A stretch of DNA of 64,000 nucleotides, from NCBI GenBank assembly GCA_023055355.1, contig JALJCS010000004.1:16088001-16152000 (forward strand), given 5' to 3'. The stretch is from Agelaius tricolor (taxonomy: Eukaryota > Chordata > Aves > Passeriformes > Icteridae). Position numbers and translations under genes: made by a program. This document shows positions 26,740 to 39,766 of the stretch, one piece after another; position 1 is the first letter of the stretch, and every line of letters begins with the position of its first letter. The notes under the pieces are model-generated. The model was not told the DNA's origin. It searched no databases and saw only the letters and a list, made by a program, of their open reading frames with translations.

Positions 26740-29638
26740 CTTGTTGGGGCACATCTCATGTTCTTCCTCTGTTCCCCTTGAATCTGTCTTCCACAGGGGT
26801 CCAGATTTTAAAACAGGCACAATCACATCTGAAAGACATTTCAGTTTGAAGTAGCCTATAGAAAGGTTGTATTTTTCTAGGCTTGAGGGAGTACATCCAT
26901 CTTAGGAAGCAATTAACTGATACTTTGATTCACAAGATCCCTGACTGATTTTCAGGATAAATACCAGCAGAGTCTGCACCATGTCCTGCACTCCTACTGC
27001 TGCAGAGCACAGTGCTGAAGATCGGGAATAACACAGATGGACATGCAGCAATGTTAAGGAGAGGGAACTATATATATAATCCAAATCATACAGTTCTATA
27101 AGGCTCTAGTTCTTGAAACAAATACTGAGGAGGTTAAGGACACCCATCTTCTCAAACTCAGTTTATTTTAATCCTGCTGAAGGTAACATTTTTCTTCTAC
27201 AGCTTACTATGTGTACCATTTCAAACTGCTCATCAAAACACTGTCATGGATTTCTTGACCTCAGTGAATTGTCCAAAGGAGTCCTTCCTGCCAATTCTCA
27301 GCTGCTTGCTGCTACACAGGCTCCTACAAAGGCCAAGACCAAGAAATGGACACATAACATTACTGCAATCAAAGAGGAAGAAATATCCCTTGCCTGTGTG
27401 CTGCCATAGTGCACTTACTGGGTTTTTTTCCTGTTAAAAAGGCTTCCTAAATCTAGGTATCATTAGAGGATGACATTCTGAGGCTTGCCTGCATAAGAGC
27501 AAAGATCCTCTCTCTGCATTACTGCTTTTCTAAAATATCAGCTCTGGCTCAGACTGTTGGCAAGCATTTTCTAGAATTGAGGCCTAGGTGACTTACTCAG
27601 GGATATACAGTAAAGTAACACAGAGCACTGCCAGTCTTTTAACCCCTAGGTTAGACCTGTTCTACTTCGACATCATTGTGCTAGGAACCAAAGGCAAACA
27701 GAAAGATAAACCTAAAGGAAGCAATTTTTTTTTACTAACACAAAGAATTTGGCATTTTAAACACGAATAAAATTTATTCTCACTTTATTCTCAGATGCAA
27801 CAGTCTACCAATGAATATTTATTATGCTACTATTTTGATGTAAGACAACAGCTGGCAACACACCTCTTTTGAGAACTGCTGTACATTGCTTTGAGGCAAG
27901 AAGTTCTGCTTGAAGGCCTTTCAAGGCTTTGTCTGAAAAGAACTAAAAGGTAGTTCTGCTACTAAAATTTCACAAGAATTAAGAGCCAAAAATTCATTTC
28001 AGTAAACAAATAAATGATTCCAAGAAAGAGGAGAGATCAAAATTACCATGCTTTTTATCTACTGCCTTACATTTGCACAGCAGCCTTCAGGGACCCACTT
28101 TGCAAGACATGACTTTCTTTCTCTCCATCTCATCTCATTTTCTTCTGATGTGAATTTTTTCTCTGCCTGGGGAGTGTTCTGCACTCTGCAAAAGGCTCTG
28201 TAACATCTGCTGTAGTTCTTTATAATTACATTTCCTTGTGCTGATATTTGAGGTCTAATTCTTTAGGTTTGGACTGAAAGCTGGAGGTCAGTTCTTGCCA
28301 TTTTTAATTATTTCCTTTCACAAAAGATAAAGGAAAACATGTCCCTCTGATTTTATCATTACTGACAAATCTTTCCTCAGCCCTTTCTTTGTTCTTAATA
28401 TTTTGTACATTCCTAAATGAGCCTGAATCATTTGCACTGGCAGGCTTGCACATGCACACACACATACCCCCACACAGACACCTCACAGATAAGATCTCTC
28501 TTTTTAAATCTTAGCTTCAGACATTTTAAGCTACACTTCACAGACTTTGCTTTTAATATTTAATTTGCCTGGAAATCATTAATGTACTAAACCAAGAATT
28601 TTACTGGTTCAAATAATAAATGTTTTAAGTTTCCGCTGTAAAAAAGTCTAGACAAAAATCCTGGGTGATAAATCACACAGAAGAAGGTCTCTGTTTTGTT
28701 TCAAATTACCATTGTACATGTTTCTCATGTTTCATCAAGTACATTTTTTTACTCATTATGAAATATCCCCCCAAAAAGTAGACATTTAGAATCATTTAGC
28801 TATGATTATACAACACATCTTCATTCACTGGAAAGCGCTCAGCTGGGAAATGTTCTTACATAATGCATGCAATAGAGACCCTTGCTGAACAGCATGGACT
28901 ATGATTGAACAGTAGTGGTAATTCTGCCTGGAGAGCAGGTCAGATGATCCAGCCATGCTGAAATTGCCAAACTCACCTTTGTACCACCAAGCACCTGCCT
29001 GGGAAATGCTATGGGTGGTATGTCCACAGACAGTTTACAGGGACTGTAGACAACAGGGGAAGAATAACTGGAAATGGAAAAGAGATGAAGGATTTGGGAA
29101 TGCTACAACACATATGAGCACCAACATAAAGCCAGAGATATTGAGATGGGCATATGAAAGCAGGGCAGGATGCTACATGCAAACACTTGAACATATGGTC
29201 AAGGAGAAATGACCGTCTGTGTTTACATGTCTTTAATGTGATCAGATAATTATTAAGATGAGTTTCAGCTCAGAATTCAAGTCCCTGATACTATTTATAT
29301 TTACTAAAAATGTATGTAGTCCATAGTTACATATTTAATTTCTGTACATTTCTGTTTTCAAACACTGTGCTAGTGCCCTTACAACTGAAAGGCCAGAGCT
29401 CAAGCAACAGATTCCTGTTTTAAAACAGCAGGCCATTTTCAGGTGTTTTGATGAGTTTAAGAATGCATTGAGCTGCACAGGCTATTCAGCTGGCACCACA
29501 GATCTCCTTAATGCTCAGGTGTGCCCAGCCCTCAAAGGTTATCATCACCAAGGCATTTAATGATCCCCCAAAGAAGAAGCAGGGGTTGCAGACAGATGTG
29601 ATTTGATGAGTGAACAACTGGTTTTGACAGGGCTAACT

Positions 29639-29696
29639 ACTGAAGGAGCAGCACAAGCACTATGTAAACCACTGAAGGAGCAGCACAAGCACTATG
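29639..29696. repeat. 26-bp direct repeat, 32-bp period
   Basis: The 26 bases starting actgaaggagcagcacaagc are identical at 29639-29664 and 29671-29696, separated by the six bases taaacc. It is a recent two-copy duplication with no recognised function. Confidence 0.95.
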
Positions 29697-30671
29697 GGAT
29701 TTAGCCACCCCCAGGTAAGAGCCCTGCGGTGTGCAATCCGTAACATTGATAAAAGATGGAAAGAAAAAGGATATGGCAAAAGACATAGTCAGGAAGATGA
29801 AATTAAATTATCCAGAGGCAAATTATTAAGTTGACTGCCTATAGTGCCTATAATTACTGCCTGACATCCCTGAAGTGCATATTCACAGCCAACACTACAC
29901 CTGCTGTTTACATTGTTGAAATGCATTTGAGAGAGGAAATGTCCAAGTTGCCCAAAATCTCACCTTAATGAACTCAATGTAACCATCCAGACTTTGAGGG
30001 AAATTGCTGACTATTCTCCCAGTGTTACTAGTGATACTAGTTACTAGACATGACTAGTGATACAAGGACAAGTGTCACAGTGCATGGATTTCATGGGGAT
30101 TGCAGAGACATACATGAGGGCAAGAGAAGAAAAGCATTAGTATATATGGTACATGTAGGACCAATAATTTTCAGTGAACTTTCAAAAAAACTCAATTGTT
30201 TTGACTGTAAGTATTTCAGAGTTTTTCTCCCCTTTTCTGTGGGCATTTGAAAACTTTATTGCAGCCTGACTAGTTTCTCTTGGATTAGTTAAACACTTTA
30301 TTGAGCACTTGACTTTTCACAGTCAACTTGCCAGGTGATGCTAATTTTTTTTTTTTAAATCATTTACAAATAACCAAGCTTAAAAATATTTTGTATTTCA
30401 AAGATTACAAAGAAAGGCAAAGTAGAAACAGTGTTGGATCTTCTACTAATTTTATGCAAATATGAAATAAATTTAATCACTGACGAATTACAAAGGAAGC
30501 CAGTCAAGGTTAAGAGGAAATATAAAACTCAGTTTAACAGTTTATGTCTGACTGGTGTGTTGTTAATCCTATACAGTAACTGTTCCACAGGCATTCTAAA
30601 AAATGTGACTTTCCTTGGAATTTTTAAATACAGTTTAAATACCTTTTAAAATAATGTTTTTCTTTGCAAAG

Positions 30672-31040
30672 TGTCATAATTTAGGAATGGTACTTTCCAA
30701 TTCAGTTCTCCTACTGAGATTTTCCAAACCAAACTGCTACTCTCTCCCTTCCCCTTCCCCCTCTTCAATTCCCACCCAACACATGTGGCCAGAGAGGAGA
30801 ATTGGGGACATAAAAGGTGAAGATCATGAGTTGAGATAAGAACAATTTACTGGAAACAGCAATGAGATAATACAACAAATAGTAACAGCAGTAATGTTAA
30901 AAACAAAAGTATACAAAAAGAGAGAATTACTCACATAGAAAATGCTCACTGCAACTCCTACAACAACAATCAGGAAATGGAACCAGGACACATGTCTGAA
31001 AGATAGATGTTTTTCAATTTCCTTAGTGTGAAGCAAAGAG
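30672..31040 (-). mobile_element. Decayed ERVL-like LTR (3' part recognisable)
   Basis: Read on the minus strand, the block contains ttccagtaaattgttcttat, then ctcaactcatgatc, the match to the AAACTGTTCTTATCTCAACCC landmark after the polyadenylation region of a bird ERVL LTR. A GGGAAGGGGAAGGG purine stretch follows, and an ending CTAAATTATGACA, comparable to the usual TTAAACCATGACA end. The 3' LTR end therefore falls at 30672. The pentamer caaag flanks this end at 30667-30671 and recurs at 31034-31038, but the 5' end there lacks a clear TG, so the far boundary is uncertain. Divergence is high and it is an old insertion. Confidence 0.5.
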
Positions 31041-34000
31041 AAGAGCTGTAGACTTTATTAAACTGAACTTACTTTTACCTTTCCCACTGGCTGAGGAACA
31101 CCAGAGAGTTCATGAAGAAGCAACATAGTGGGCAGGAAGAATTATTAATTGACTTATGTGCAATATACTGGGAACTTGACAGGACCTTTGCAGAATCTTT
31201 TCAATACCTTTGCAAAAAAAGAGAAATAAAGCTTTGGAGAGGACTATTTTCCTGGTATCTTTTATTTTCTACCTATTCTGTAATTAGGTAGGCAACCTGA
31301 ACAAGAAGAAAATAAAAACATGAGGACTTCAACAATTTTGCCTTAAAATGTGGTCGATGTTAATCCTGTATCTTGTGACACACAATCCTGTATAAAAGAT
31401 TGCTTTCTGAAAATACAATTTGCTCATTAAAAAGACAAAATACAGGTAAACATTGAATATTCTCTGTGCTAATATTACTAACATAAAGCTTAGACATGTT
31501 TTATGTAAAATCCATGCAAAAAACAGAGCCACAAAAAGCTCCCTTGTCTTCAAAACTGAATTCACAGTCATCTTTAAAGGTACCAAGGCTTAACAACCAT
31601 ATGTGTTGTTTTGCACCTTCTGCTGCATTTTATCTTTGCGCCTTTTATGTGCTATTTTATGCCCACAGTGAATACTCTCACTTACTTTAGTACTGGTTTC
31701 CAAAAATGTGGCTGGTTCTCACCAGTGACCCATTTTGGGCCTTCTCTTTTCCCACCCAAGCACTTGCAAAGCTCGCTAAGCAGCAGCCCTCATGTGCTGC
31801 TGCGGTGGCAGTCTCCCAGACCTGAGGGACACTTCTGTTCATTGCTCACTCACAGACACAGGGATAATGTGTCTGTGCAGAAGACACATTGTGCACAGAT
31901 GAAAACTTGGCACCTGGCCATACTGGACCCCTGTTTTAATCTTCAGACTGACTGAGGTTACCCATATGATCTAGAGACACAAGCAGCCTGAGTACAGAGC
32001 CATGTGTTTACTGCTATTAAACTTTTGAAGACAGTACTGACCTTTTACTCTCACAGCACTTAACTCTTAATTAGCTCTGCGCCTATTTTTAAAACTTATC
32101 TTTAATCTCCTGAAGGTATCTGGCAAAAGTTTTGAGACTTCAAACTATTTTTAAGGACATGTAATCATTGCAAAGAGATCATGCTTTGTAGTGACACCAC
32201 TTCTACTAATGCATCAGAAGTTTAAAATGAAGCTCATATTTAATTTCTGTAGATGGTCATTTGATGTGAAGTCTAATGACATAGCAAACAACTAATTAAA
32301 TGCTTTAAAACTGCTAAGCAATAAAGGAAACCATAATAAATAAACTAGACAGGACATTAAACATTAATTCATTTAGTGTTATCTGCCAAGGATTTGCTTA
32401 AAGATCCTAAAGTCTTCTGAGACTTCTATCCACTGTTGCATCCTTTCCTTTCAAACTTCCCTTGTGTTGACCATTGCTTGTTGTCCTTAGCTGCTGTCCT
32501 CTGTCCTATAATATGTCACCTGCTCCTTGTCCTTATTACATGATTGTGAGAATTGTAGCTACTTTCTGACAGTCATCCTTGACCAAGCTGCCAGGCTACC
32601 TGTTTCAGGGAGCAGAAAGTGGGCTGACTGAGCACTGACCAGATCCTCCTGAGCTGCACAACGATTCATAGTTTGAGGGAACTGTTAATGAAAAACAAGG
32701 CAATAAAAAAAAATTCATAATTTTCAGTAACTCAGCTAATTTTAATTAGAATTAATTTTTGCTTCATTTTAGGATTCAATAAGAGATGGTGCATTCTTTA
32801 AAAATTAAAATATTTCTTTCTCTTGCTCCTCCTGTAAAATATGGAAATTTGGGGTTTTTTTATTTGTTTGTTTGTTTGTTTGTTTGTTTGTTTGTTATGA
32901 GGACATCAGGACAAGGGAGAAACTAACTGAAGATTCAGGAACATAAACTGAAACTATTGAAGAACACTATGGCAAGACTACAGTTCCTGCACTTCTGTGC
33001 CCACATATGGGCAGGTACATGGCATTAAACATACTTCAGACAAGAAAAAATTAAGCTTATTAGATATTCATTAAGTTCATCTTCTTAGACAAACCATGAC
33101 ATGGACTAATACTCCTAGAGGCAAACTCACATCACTTCCAGCACAGAAGAAGCCTCTGCCACTCTTGGGTGGTCACAAACGAGGACAATATTTCTGCCTC
33201 AAGGACTTGGCAGTATTAAGACTGAGCCTCTTTTTGGAGCTGTGGATATTATGTCTGAGCTCCTGCCAAGCTTCTGTACAGCTCCTACAAAAAGATCCTT
33301 TCTTACATAAAGTATAGCTAAAGTTAACATTGGTATTTGATGCATACTCTGTCTGATGCATTGGAATGTCAGGCAAAATCAGACAAATCAGAAGTTGAGA
33401 AAAGAGGTTAAGTCACAGAGAGTCTAAGACTTGAAAGAGAAAGATAGTAACAAGAACTGCTCTTTGAAATAACTCAATTTATTTTCTTATTATTATATAA
33501 TTTTCTTTGGGGTTTTCTGGCTTAGTTATATACTCAGGATAAGTAGGCTTTTAGAGATAGGAAAAGAGTTCATGTTGAAATAAAGATTTTTTTTAAGTGC
33601 TACCTTGTATTGCTATCCTGGTTTTTAGTGCTCTGTGTGCAACAGGGCTTCCAAAGATTGTTTCAAATAACTTTATATTCATGGATATAAATAAATAAAT
33701 AAATATTTTTATTGCTAGGCTTAAGCTGCCAAATATCCCAACATGTGTCCTCTGTCCCTCAGCTCCAACTGCTAACCTGCATCTGCTCACACATCAGTTT
33801 TAGAACACTACAAATCCAAATTTCAGCCTGCTAATAGAGAATTAAAAATACTGCACTCTTCTAACACAATCTGCTATTTCATATTTGTTCAAGGTCTTTT
33901 CAAATAATATGCTGTATGCAATCAGCCTCATGTGTTTTCTCAAAGACAGCATAAAACTGGCATTGAGGAAGCATAAATGTCCTCTGGCTAATCTGACTAA

Positions 34001-36254
34001 AATATAAACACAACACATGATCTATATGAAATTGGTGATGCTTGGTGATATGTTTCTTCCACAAACATGGTTCTTAGTATCAGGGAAACCATTTAGTCTT
34101 TAACCACTTTTACATCCAAGTTGTGATCTCCAAAATCTGTCCATTCATAGCAATCTGTAACCAATTCTCTACTCCCACTTTCATCACTCCATCTTCCCTT
34201 AACACTGAAGAAAACTGAACCTCGAAACAATGTGGCACCTTTTTCCATAGCTCACAGATTAGGAAGACTGGGCCTGGCATGGACTCTCTCAGGCTTCTCC
34301 TTAAACTGCAAACATACCGGTTATAACAATCAACATTTCCTTAGAACTGAGCTTCCAAGGTCCTTTAATTCATCAGAGGCCACTGAAGGAGAAAATTCTT
34401 CTCAGGTTTAAAGTCTAAATCATCTGGTTTTGTCCATGGACAGTCTATCTTCTATAACTTAAACTCTGAAACTAAGAGCAGACCATGGTTTGCTGAAGGT
34501 GGTATTTCAGCTTTATATTAATATTAAACTATTTCCCATATCCTGTAATTAGTAAGCTGACAGCTCACTCTAAATCCTGCTATTGTCTGGTTTACCCCTT
34601 CCTTGGCTGGTGCTCTCTAAGGCTTCTTCCATGGCGGGCACTCCATATCTTCCAAGCACAGATCCATCCCTCATCTTAAGTCAATCCCTCTGATCTGAGA
34701 ACTGAGTTAAAGGATGACATTTTAAGATTATTCAGTCAGTTCACAAGTAAAACCTCAATTGTTTTTATAATGCTTTAACACAAACTAAGCTTTTGAAGAA
34801 AAGGCTCTGTATTTAGGCACATTTCTGTATGATGGCATCATGCTCTTGGTTGCTCAGAGAAGGCTGCAACATATTAGGACAAATCAAATCCTTACACAAC
34901 CATAACTTCACGAGCAAAAATTATTTATAATTTTTTGTCAGGTCTTTTGTTATGACAGTCCACTACATTTTTTCTCCTACATGTTATTTTTCCCCTTAAT
35001 TTTTCTCAGTTTTCCCATTATTTTTTATATTAAATATTATTTCTATTAAAACATATCTTAAAAATTCTACTACAACCTTCCTGCTATGCAGTAATCTAAC
35101 TAGGATGAAAGTTGAGAATTTTTTAATTCCTGTATGTCATAATTATCACAGAGAAACAGAGAAGAGATTGGCTATATCTTGAGTTACAGTGGCTGCAGCT
35201 ACAGGTTATCTATAAAAAGTGAAATCTTTGCTCATTTTATAAAATTCTCTGGTCAGTTTTTTTTTCCAAAAACCTCCTAAAATCTTGCTGTGATCTTTTC
35301 ATGGTGAGGAAACACCATGTATTATACTAGTTTGAAAAAATTAACAGAAGAAAAATGGTTACATGGGTAAGTGAAGTTTCTCTAAAGTTTAACTTGGCAG
35401 TGGTGCTCTGAAACTGCAGAATGCCCATATTCCAACAGTAGTGTTGCAAAGGGCCCCAGTAATCATCTTCGGGATGTTGCCTCTTTAAAGAGTGCAAAAA
35501 ATTTTATGAACGGAAAATTTTAGTATGCTTTATTCTGCTACTTTTTTTTATTCTCTTATTTTAGAGCATGTTTTACTCTTCCCAAATAAGTAGAAAAGTT
35601 AGAAGACTTATACTTCCACTCACAGAGAAGTGTGTGAGAACAGAGGCATTCATAGAGTAGCACTTTTATATTTCCTATTGGTGATGGAAAGATGCAAAAA
35701 TAAGTAATGATGATGTATCTGTGTGGTCATGGCTCAGTTATAGAGAAGAATTCTAAGTTTATTATTTGCCAGGAAAAGCAATCTGATTCCACATGTATGG
35801 TTCTCTTTCTTTGCATTTTGTCTCATTGACAGTAAGTAAAAGTAAAATTTAAAAAAGAAAAGTAAGGAGTAAGTAAGTAAGTGAAAAAACCCAAACTTAA
35901 GGGTACTATTTGCCATGGCCATTAGAGCTATTTCATAAAGTTACGTTTAACTCATTTTTCAGGCCTTGCCACCTGGGGCTTATATTCTGCTTGCTGAGCG
36001 TCTTCCTGTGCTGTGTAGAATGTCCTGACAGCAAGATGAAAGAGCCTAAGCCCTAGTGCATTTGAAAATCAGCTCATGTAGCAGAATTTGCTTTCAACTC
36101 CATGGAACAGTTTTCTCAACAGCTGGTCATAAAACTGACTACTGGGCAGGCCTTCCTGCTTTTCAAGTATGAAACAACAATTCTAATACACCCTAAGAGC
36201 AAAGAAGACCTACATCCTTACGGGTCAGGGAATTAGGAAAAGCATCCCCAGCTG
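31041..36254. other. Single-copy, AT-rich DNA with no recognised gene
   Basis: No coding or RNA gene was identified. Simple repeats include (TTTG)n at 32863-32896 and (ATAA)n at about 33685-33705. An (AAGT)n-like run lies near 35860-35882. Open frames reach 114 codons at 31611-31955 (+) with no domain. Confidence 0.6.
32863..32896. repeat. (TTTG)n microsatellite
   Basis: There are about eight and a half uninterrupted TTTG units over 34 bp, preceded by a short T-run. Confidence 0.95.
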
Positions 36255-36452
36255 GTCAAGTGAAGGACCTTGAGATCACATTGGAAGTTCTGTGTCCAGT
36301 TCTGGCCTCCCCAGCACAAAAGGAAGATGGACATAGTGAAGCAACTGTGCAGTGCAGGGCCATTTAGATGGTTGCAGAACCAGAATATCTGTCATGTAAA
36401 GAGAGGCTGAGAGAGCTGGGGCAGCTCAGATGGGAAAAGAGAAGGCTCCTGA
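36255..36452 (+). mobile_element. CR1 LINE fragment, truncated at 3' end by a second CR1
   Basis: The sequence follows the CR1 3' region: a tract near tgtgtccagttctgg, then ctccccagcacaaaagg, then aaagagaggctgagagagct and a block ending gagaaggctcctgag. It stops there, before the usual tail, because a second CR1 copy restarts at about 36453 with a sequence that overlaps the same part of the consensus. The frame of the original ORF2 is broken and it has no coding capacity. Confidence 0.8.
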
Positions 36453-36876
36453 GTATCTTTTCAAAGTGCATTGAGTCTGGGGAACAAATCTTATGAGGAG
36501 CAGCTGAGGGAGTAGGGATTGTTTAGAAGAAAGGAGGCTCAGGGGTGGTATTATCACTCTGCCCAATTCCCTGAAGGAAAGGTGTAGCCACGTGGGGATT
36601 GGTCTCTTCACCCAAGTAACAAGTGACGGGACAAGGAGAAATGGCCTCAAGTTGCACCAGAGGAATTTTAAATGCGATATGAGAAAAAATTTCTTTGCCA
36701 GAAGGGTTGTCAAACCCTGGAACGGGCTGTCCAAGAAAGTGGTTGAGTCATCATCCCTGAAAGTATTTATAAGATGTGTAGATGGGGCAGTGATGTACCT
36801 GGTTTAGTGGTGGACTTAGTGATATTAGAGGACCTCTCAAGGACCTTTGCAACTTAAACTGTTCTATGATTCTGTG
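36453..36876 (+). mobile_element. CR1 LINE 3' fragment with intact tail
   Basis: This begins in a degenerate copy of the gaggaGCAGCTGAGGGAG region and runs through tgccagaagggttgtcaaac, tggaacgggctgtccaagaa and the hairpin region to the CR1 terminus at 36861-36876, two 8-bp units (gttctatg, attctgtg). CR1 elements end in such octamers rather than poly(A). It is less diverged than the CR1 relic at 45.2 kb. The piece is the 3' untranslated end plus the last part of ORF2 and does not encode a protein. Confidence 0.88.
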
Positions 36877-37669
36877 GGGGGGAGGGAATGAATTAGTTTA
36901 TTACACCCCTTAATTGACAGGAAAATCATGCCCCAGAATGACCTACCACATGAGCAACACTGCCTCCCACTTACAAGCAGATAACCAATATTCTGTTTGT
37001 GAGGCCTCTTCATACAGAAAAGCAGAAGCATCTCTGGAGTGTTTCACTGCTCCTCACCATCTCTCCCACATACACTGCCATGGTGCCTGACTGCTATTGA
37101 GGATGTCACTTGTCCACTTGTTCAAAAGCTTTGCAGGCCCTTAAACTCCCTCTCCCAGGCCCTTCTGGGCACACAGGACATGTTGGAGAGAAAGGAGAGC
37201 AGAGGGACTCCCCATTTCTCTTCCAACTGAAAGATTTGGCCCAAGAATTGGCATTATATGAGTTTGCATCCTCATGTGGTTCTGAAAAATAAAGTAAGAC
37301 AATACAGCAGCCAATCAAAATACCCACTTTCTTTACAAAGATTTATTGGGACATCACATTAAATTTCCTTAATCTCAATCTTACATCAATACTTCTGTCC
37401 AGCCAATAACTGAAAGAAAATAACACTGAGTTTCAATCCTCCCAACTACTTCAGCCTTTGAAATTGCTGAGAGATCGCAGGAGCAGATCTATCCTTCCCT
37501 TTCTTGCCTTCTATCAGCAATAGCTACACTCTATTTTACTTAATGAATATATTTTAAATATGCTAGATGAAAAAGAAACAGTACCAACTCAGCTAAGTAT
37601 GGACTTCTAGAAGTATAGGTTGAAAAATAATACAGAATTTTTTCTCATGTTGGCAGTCTATCATATAAT
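36877..37669. other. Spacer between two CR1 fragments
   Basis: Single-copy sequence with no recognised gene or repeat follows a short G-rich run at 36877-36886 directly after the CR1 tail. Confidence 0.55.
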
Positions 37670-38602
37670 CCCCATGGATCAATAGTGGGTACCACACTGT
37701 TTAACATCTTCACCACCTTCCTAAATGATTGGGATGATGGGATTGAAATCACCCCCACTAGGTATGATGATGATGCTCGACTGTGTGTTGAAGTGGACAT
37801 ATCAGAAGAGGGAGCCATCTTACAGAGAGATCTGGTCTGGCTGAGAGTAATACAGCAGGCTAGCAAGAACAGAACTGCATGAAGTCTAGCCAAAGCAAGA
37901 GCAAAGTCCTGCACCTGGGTCAGGATAACCAAAGAGCCCAGTACCAACTAGGATCTGTGTGGCTGGAGAGCCACAGCCACCATTCTGGGGGTCCTGGTGG
38001 ACAACAAGCTGAACATCAGCCAGCTAGGTAGTGGTAAAAAAGGCAAGTCAGATCCTGGGCTGCATCTACAGGGACATTATTAGTAGAGAAGCAGACATGG
38101 TCATCCTAATCTTAGCACTTGTCATGCCACATCTGGAGTGCTGTGCTCAGTTCTGGCCCATTCAAGAAAGATGTGTGCAGACTGCAGATAGTTCAAAAGC
38201 AGAGCCATGAAGATGACCAAAGTGCAGGAGAAACTGGTCTGTAAGGAAAGATTGAAGGATTCAGGTCTCATCTCCCTGGAGAAGAGGAAACTCAGTGGGA
38301 ACCCCATCAGAGTCTTTCAGTATTTAAAGGATGTTAGAAAGACAGCATAGCTTTCTCTTTACAAAGAAAGAGAGAAGAAAAGGTGCAACAGGTACAGGTT
38401 TCATTTCAACTTAGGAAATAAATTTTTTGCACTGAGGACAATCCTCCACTCCAGGCAACAATATCATGGGATGTGGTAGAGTCCTCTTCACTGCAGGCTT
38501 TCAAGATGCCATTGGACAGGGTATTTTGTAATCCCATCTAGGCTTCCTTATCCATGAAAGGTTGGATCAGATGATCTTTTGAGAGTTATATTATGATTCA
38601 AA
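37670..38602 (+). mobile_element. 5'-truncated CR1 LINE, includes a reverse transcriptase remnant
   Basis: At 37685-37882 the + frame reads GTTLFNIFTTFLNDWDDGIE and continues to RYDDDARL, which lines up with the FADDTKL block holding the catalytic motif (FADD) of CR1 reverse transcriptase; here the residues are changed to YDDD. A stop follows at 37882. Downstream come CR1-like strings such as aagtcctgcacctgggtcag, tgggggtcctggtggacaac, cacatctggagtgctgtgct, and tccctggagaagagg, and the element ends near ttatgattcaaag. It is a dead copy whose start lies inside the reverse transcriptase domain, the normal outcome of incomplete CR1 reverse transcription. Confidence 0.9.
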
Positions 38603-39766
38603 GACAAGAATCATGATCACAACTAAATCTGTTTTCAATTAATTTCTGTGAATGAGGCCAAGGATAAATTCCAAGGTTTTGATTACACCATATACTTACA
38701 GTTGAAGTAATGAAATAACATATACTGCTGATAACTGAAATAACTGTACAGATCTGAACTTTGTAAAAGTCAGTATAAATACAATATTGATGAAAAAAAA
38801 TTGGGAGGGGTGAAAGGTATTACTGGAAAGTAAGAATATTAATTCCATTTAGATGAAATTTAGCAGGGACAAAATAATCCAACAGCAATCTTGACATTTG
38901 GGGCTGAATATCAGAAACTTATGGTCTCAAAATAAGAACCTGTGGCCAAGGCATCCTTTGGGATAGTAAATACATGAGCCTCATGTAACAAAGAGGAGAA
39001 AAGAAAAAGAGGGACCATTCATGTTCTCTGCTCCATACTGTACCTTTAAAATGGCCCAGTATTCAGAGTGAATGCTCTAGTCTGCCTTAGGTCACTATCA
39101 AGTAAAGCACAGACTCTCCAGCAATCATGATACACTTCTCCTTCAGAGTTAGTGTAGAGAGATTTAGCATTGGCCAGTAAGTTTGCAGCATGACTGTCAA
39201 ACAATTTTAAAAGCTGCTGCCAATTAAGGGTCAGAAATACCTCAAGGAAAAGTATATGGCAGGTGTTTGGAAACCTTTCTGGCCCCACAGAAAGAGGCAT
39301 TAAGAGACTATGGGGAAATGGGCATTGGTAGAAGGAAAAGTTTAAAATTATCCAAGAAAAATAAATTTAAAAACCCAGATCCCAAATTCTGCTGTTAGGC
39401 ACCTACATCCGTCTCTTAGGTTTTACTGATATATTCAAAATTGAAGCTTCATTCGTAGCAGTAAGCTTCAATTGTATGGTGTCTGCAAAATTACGGCAAA
39501 TCTATATTTCACTTCCAGAAAAAAAATAAATTTAGATCTCAAAACCCTTTAACTCTGCCATCTAATCAGATGTTTGCCATTCTTTCTTCATTCTTTCTTC
39601 ATTCTTTCTTCATGTAGGTGACATAATCTTTTAGAGATAAACAGATTAAAAGGCCAATTATTTATTGGAGATAAATATAGAATTATCTATTAAATAAGAT
39701 TGCCACTCCCATCTTTTCCTTCTGTCACCTACAATGCTTCAGACACTTTAAAATGCTTCAACTGAA
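38603..39766. other. Single-copy spacer with a small tandem repeat
   Basis: No gene was recognised. An 11-bp unit, cattctttctt, is repeated three times exactly at 39578-39610. Confidence 0.6.
39578..39610. repeat. 11-bp tandem repeat, three exact copies
   Basis: The unit cattctttctt occurs head to tail at 39578, 39589 and 39600 and is followed by a partial fourth copy (cat). Confidence 0.95.

Larger units (their letters stand above)
26440..30671. other. Single-copy DNA with two short duplications and no recognised gene
   Basis: No coding sequence or RNA gene was identified. The stretch contains the tandem duplications at 26656 and 29639, listed separately, and a run of related ACTAGTGATA/TACTAG words at about 30022-30063. 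Open frames stay below 100 codons. Confidence 0.6.

Noticed and set aside
37685..37882. 66-codon reverse-transcriptase-like frame considered as a gene
   Set aside because: It is a stop-ended remnant within a 5'-truncated CR1 with a changed catalytic motif, so it is part of the dead LINE, not a separate gene.
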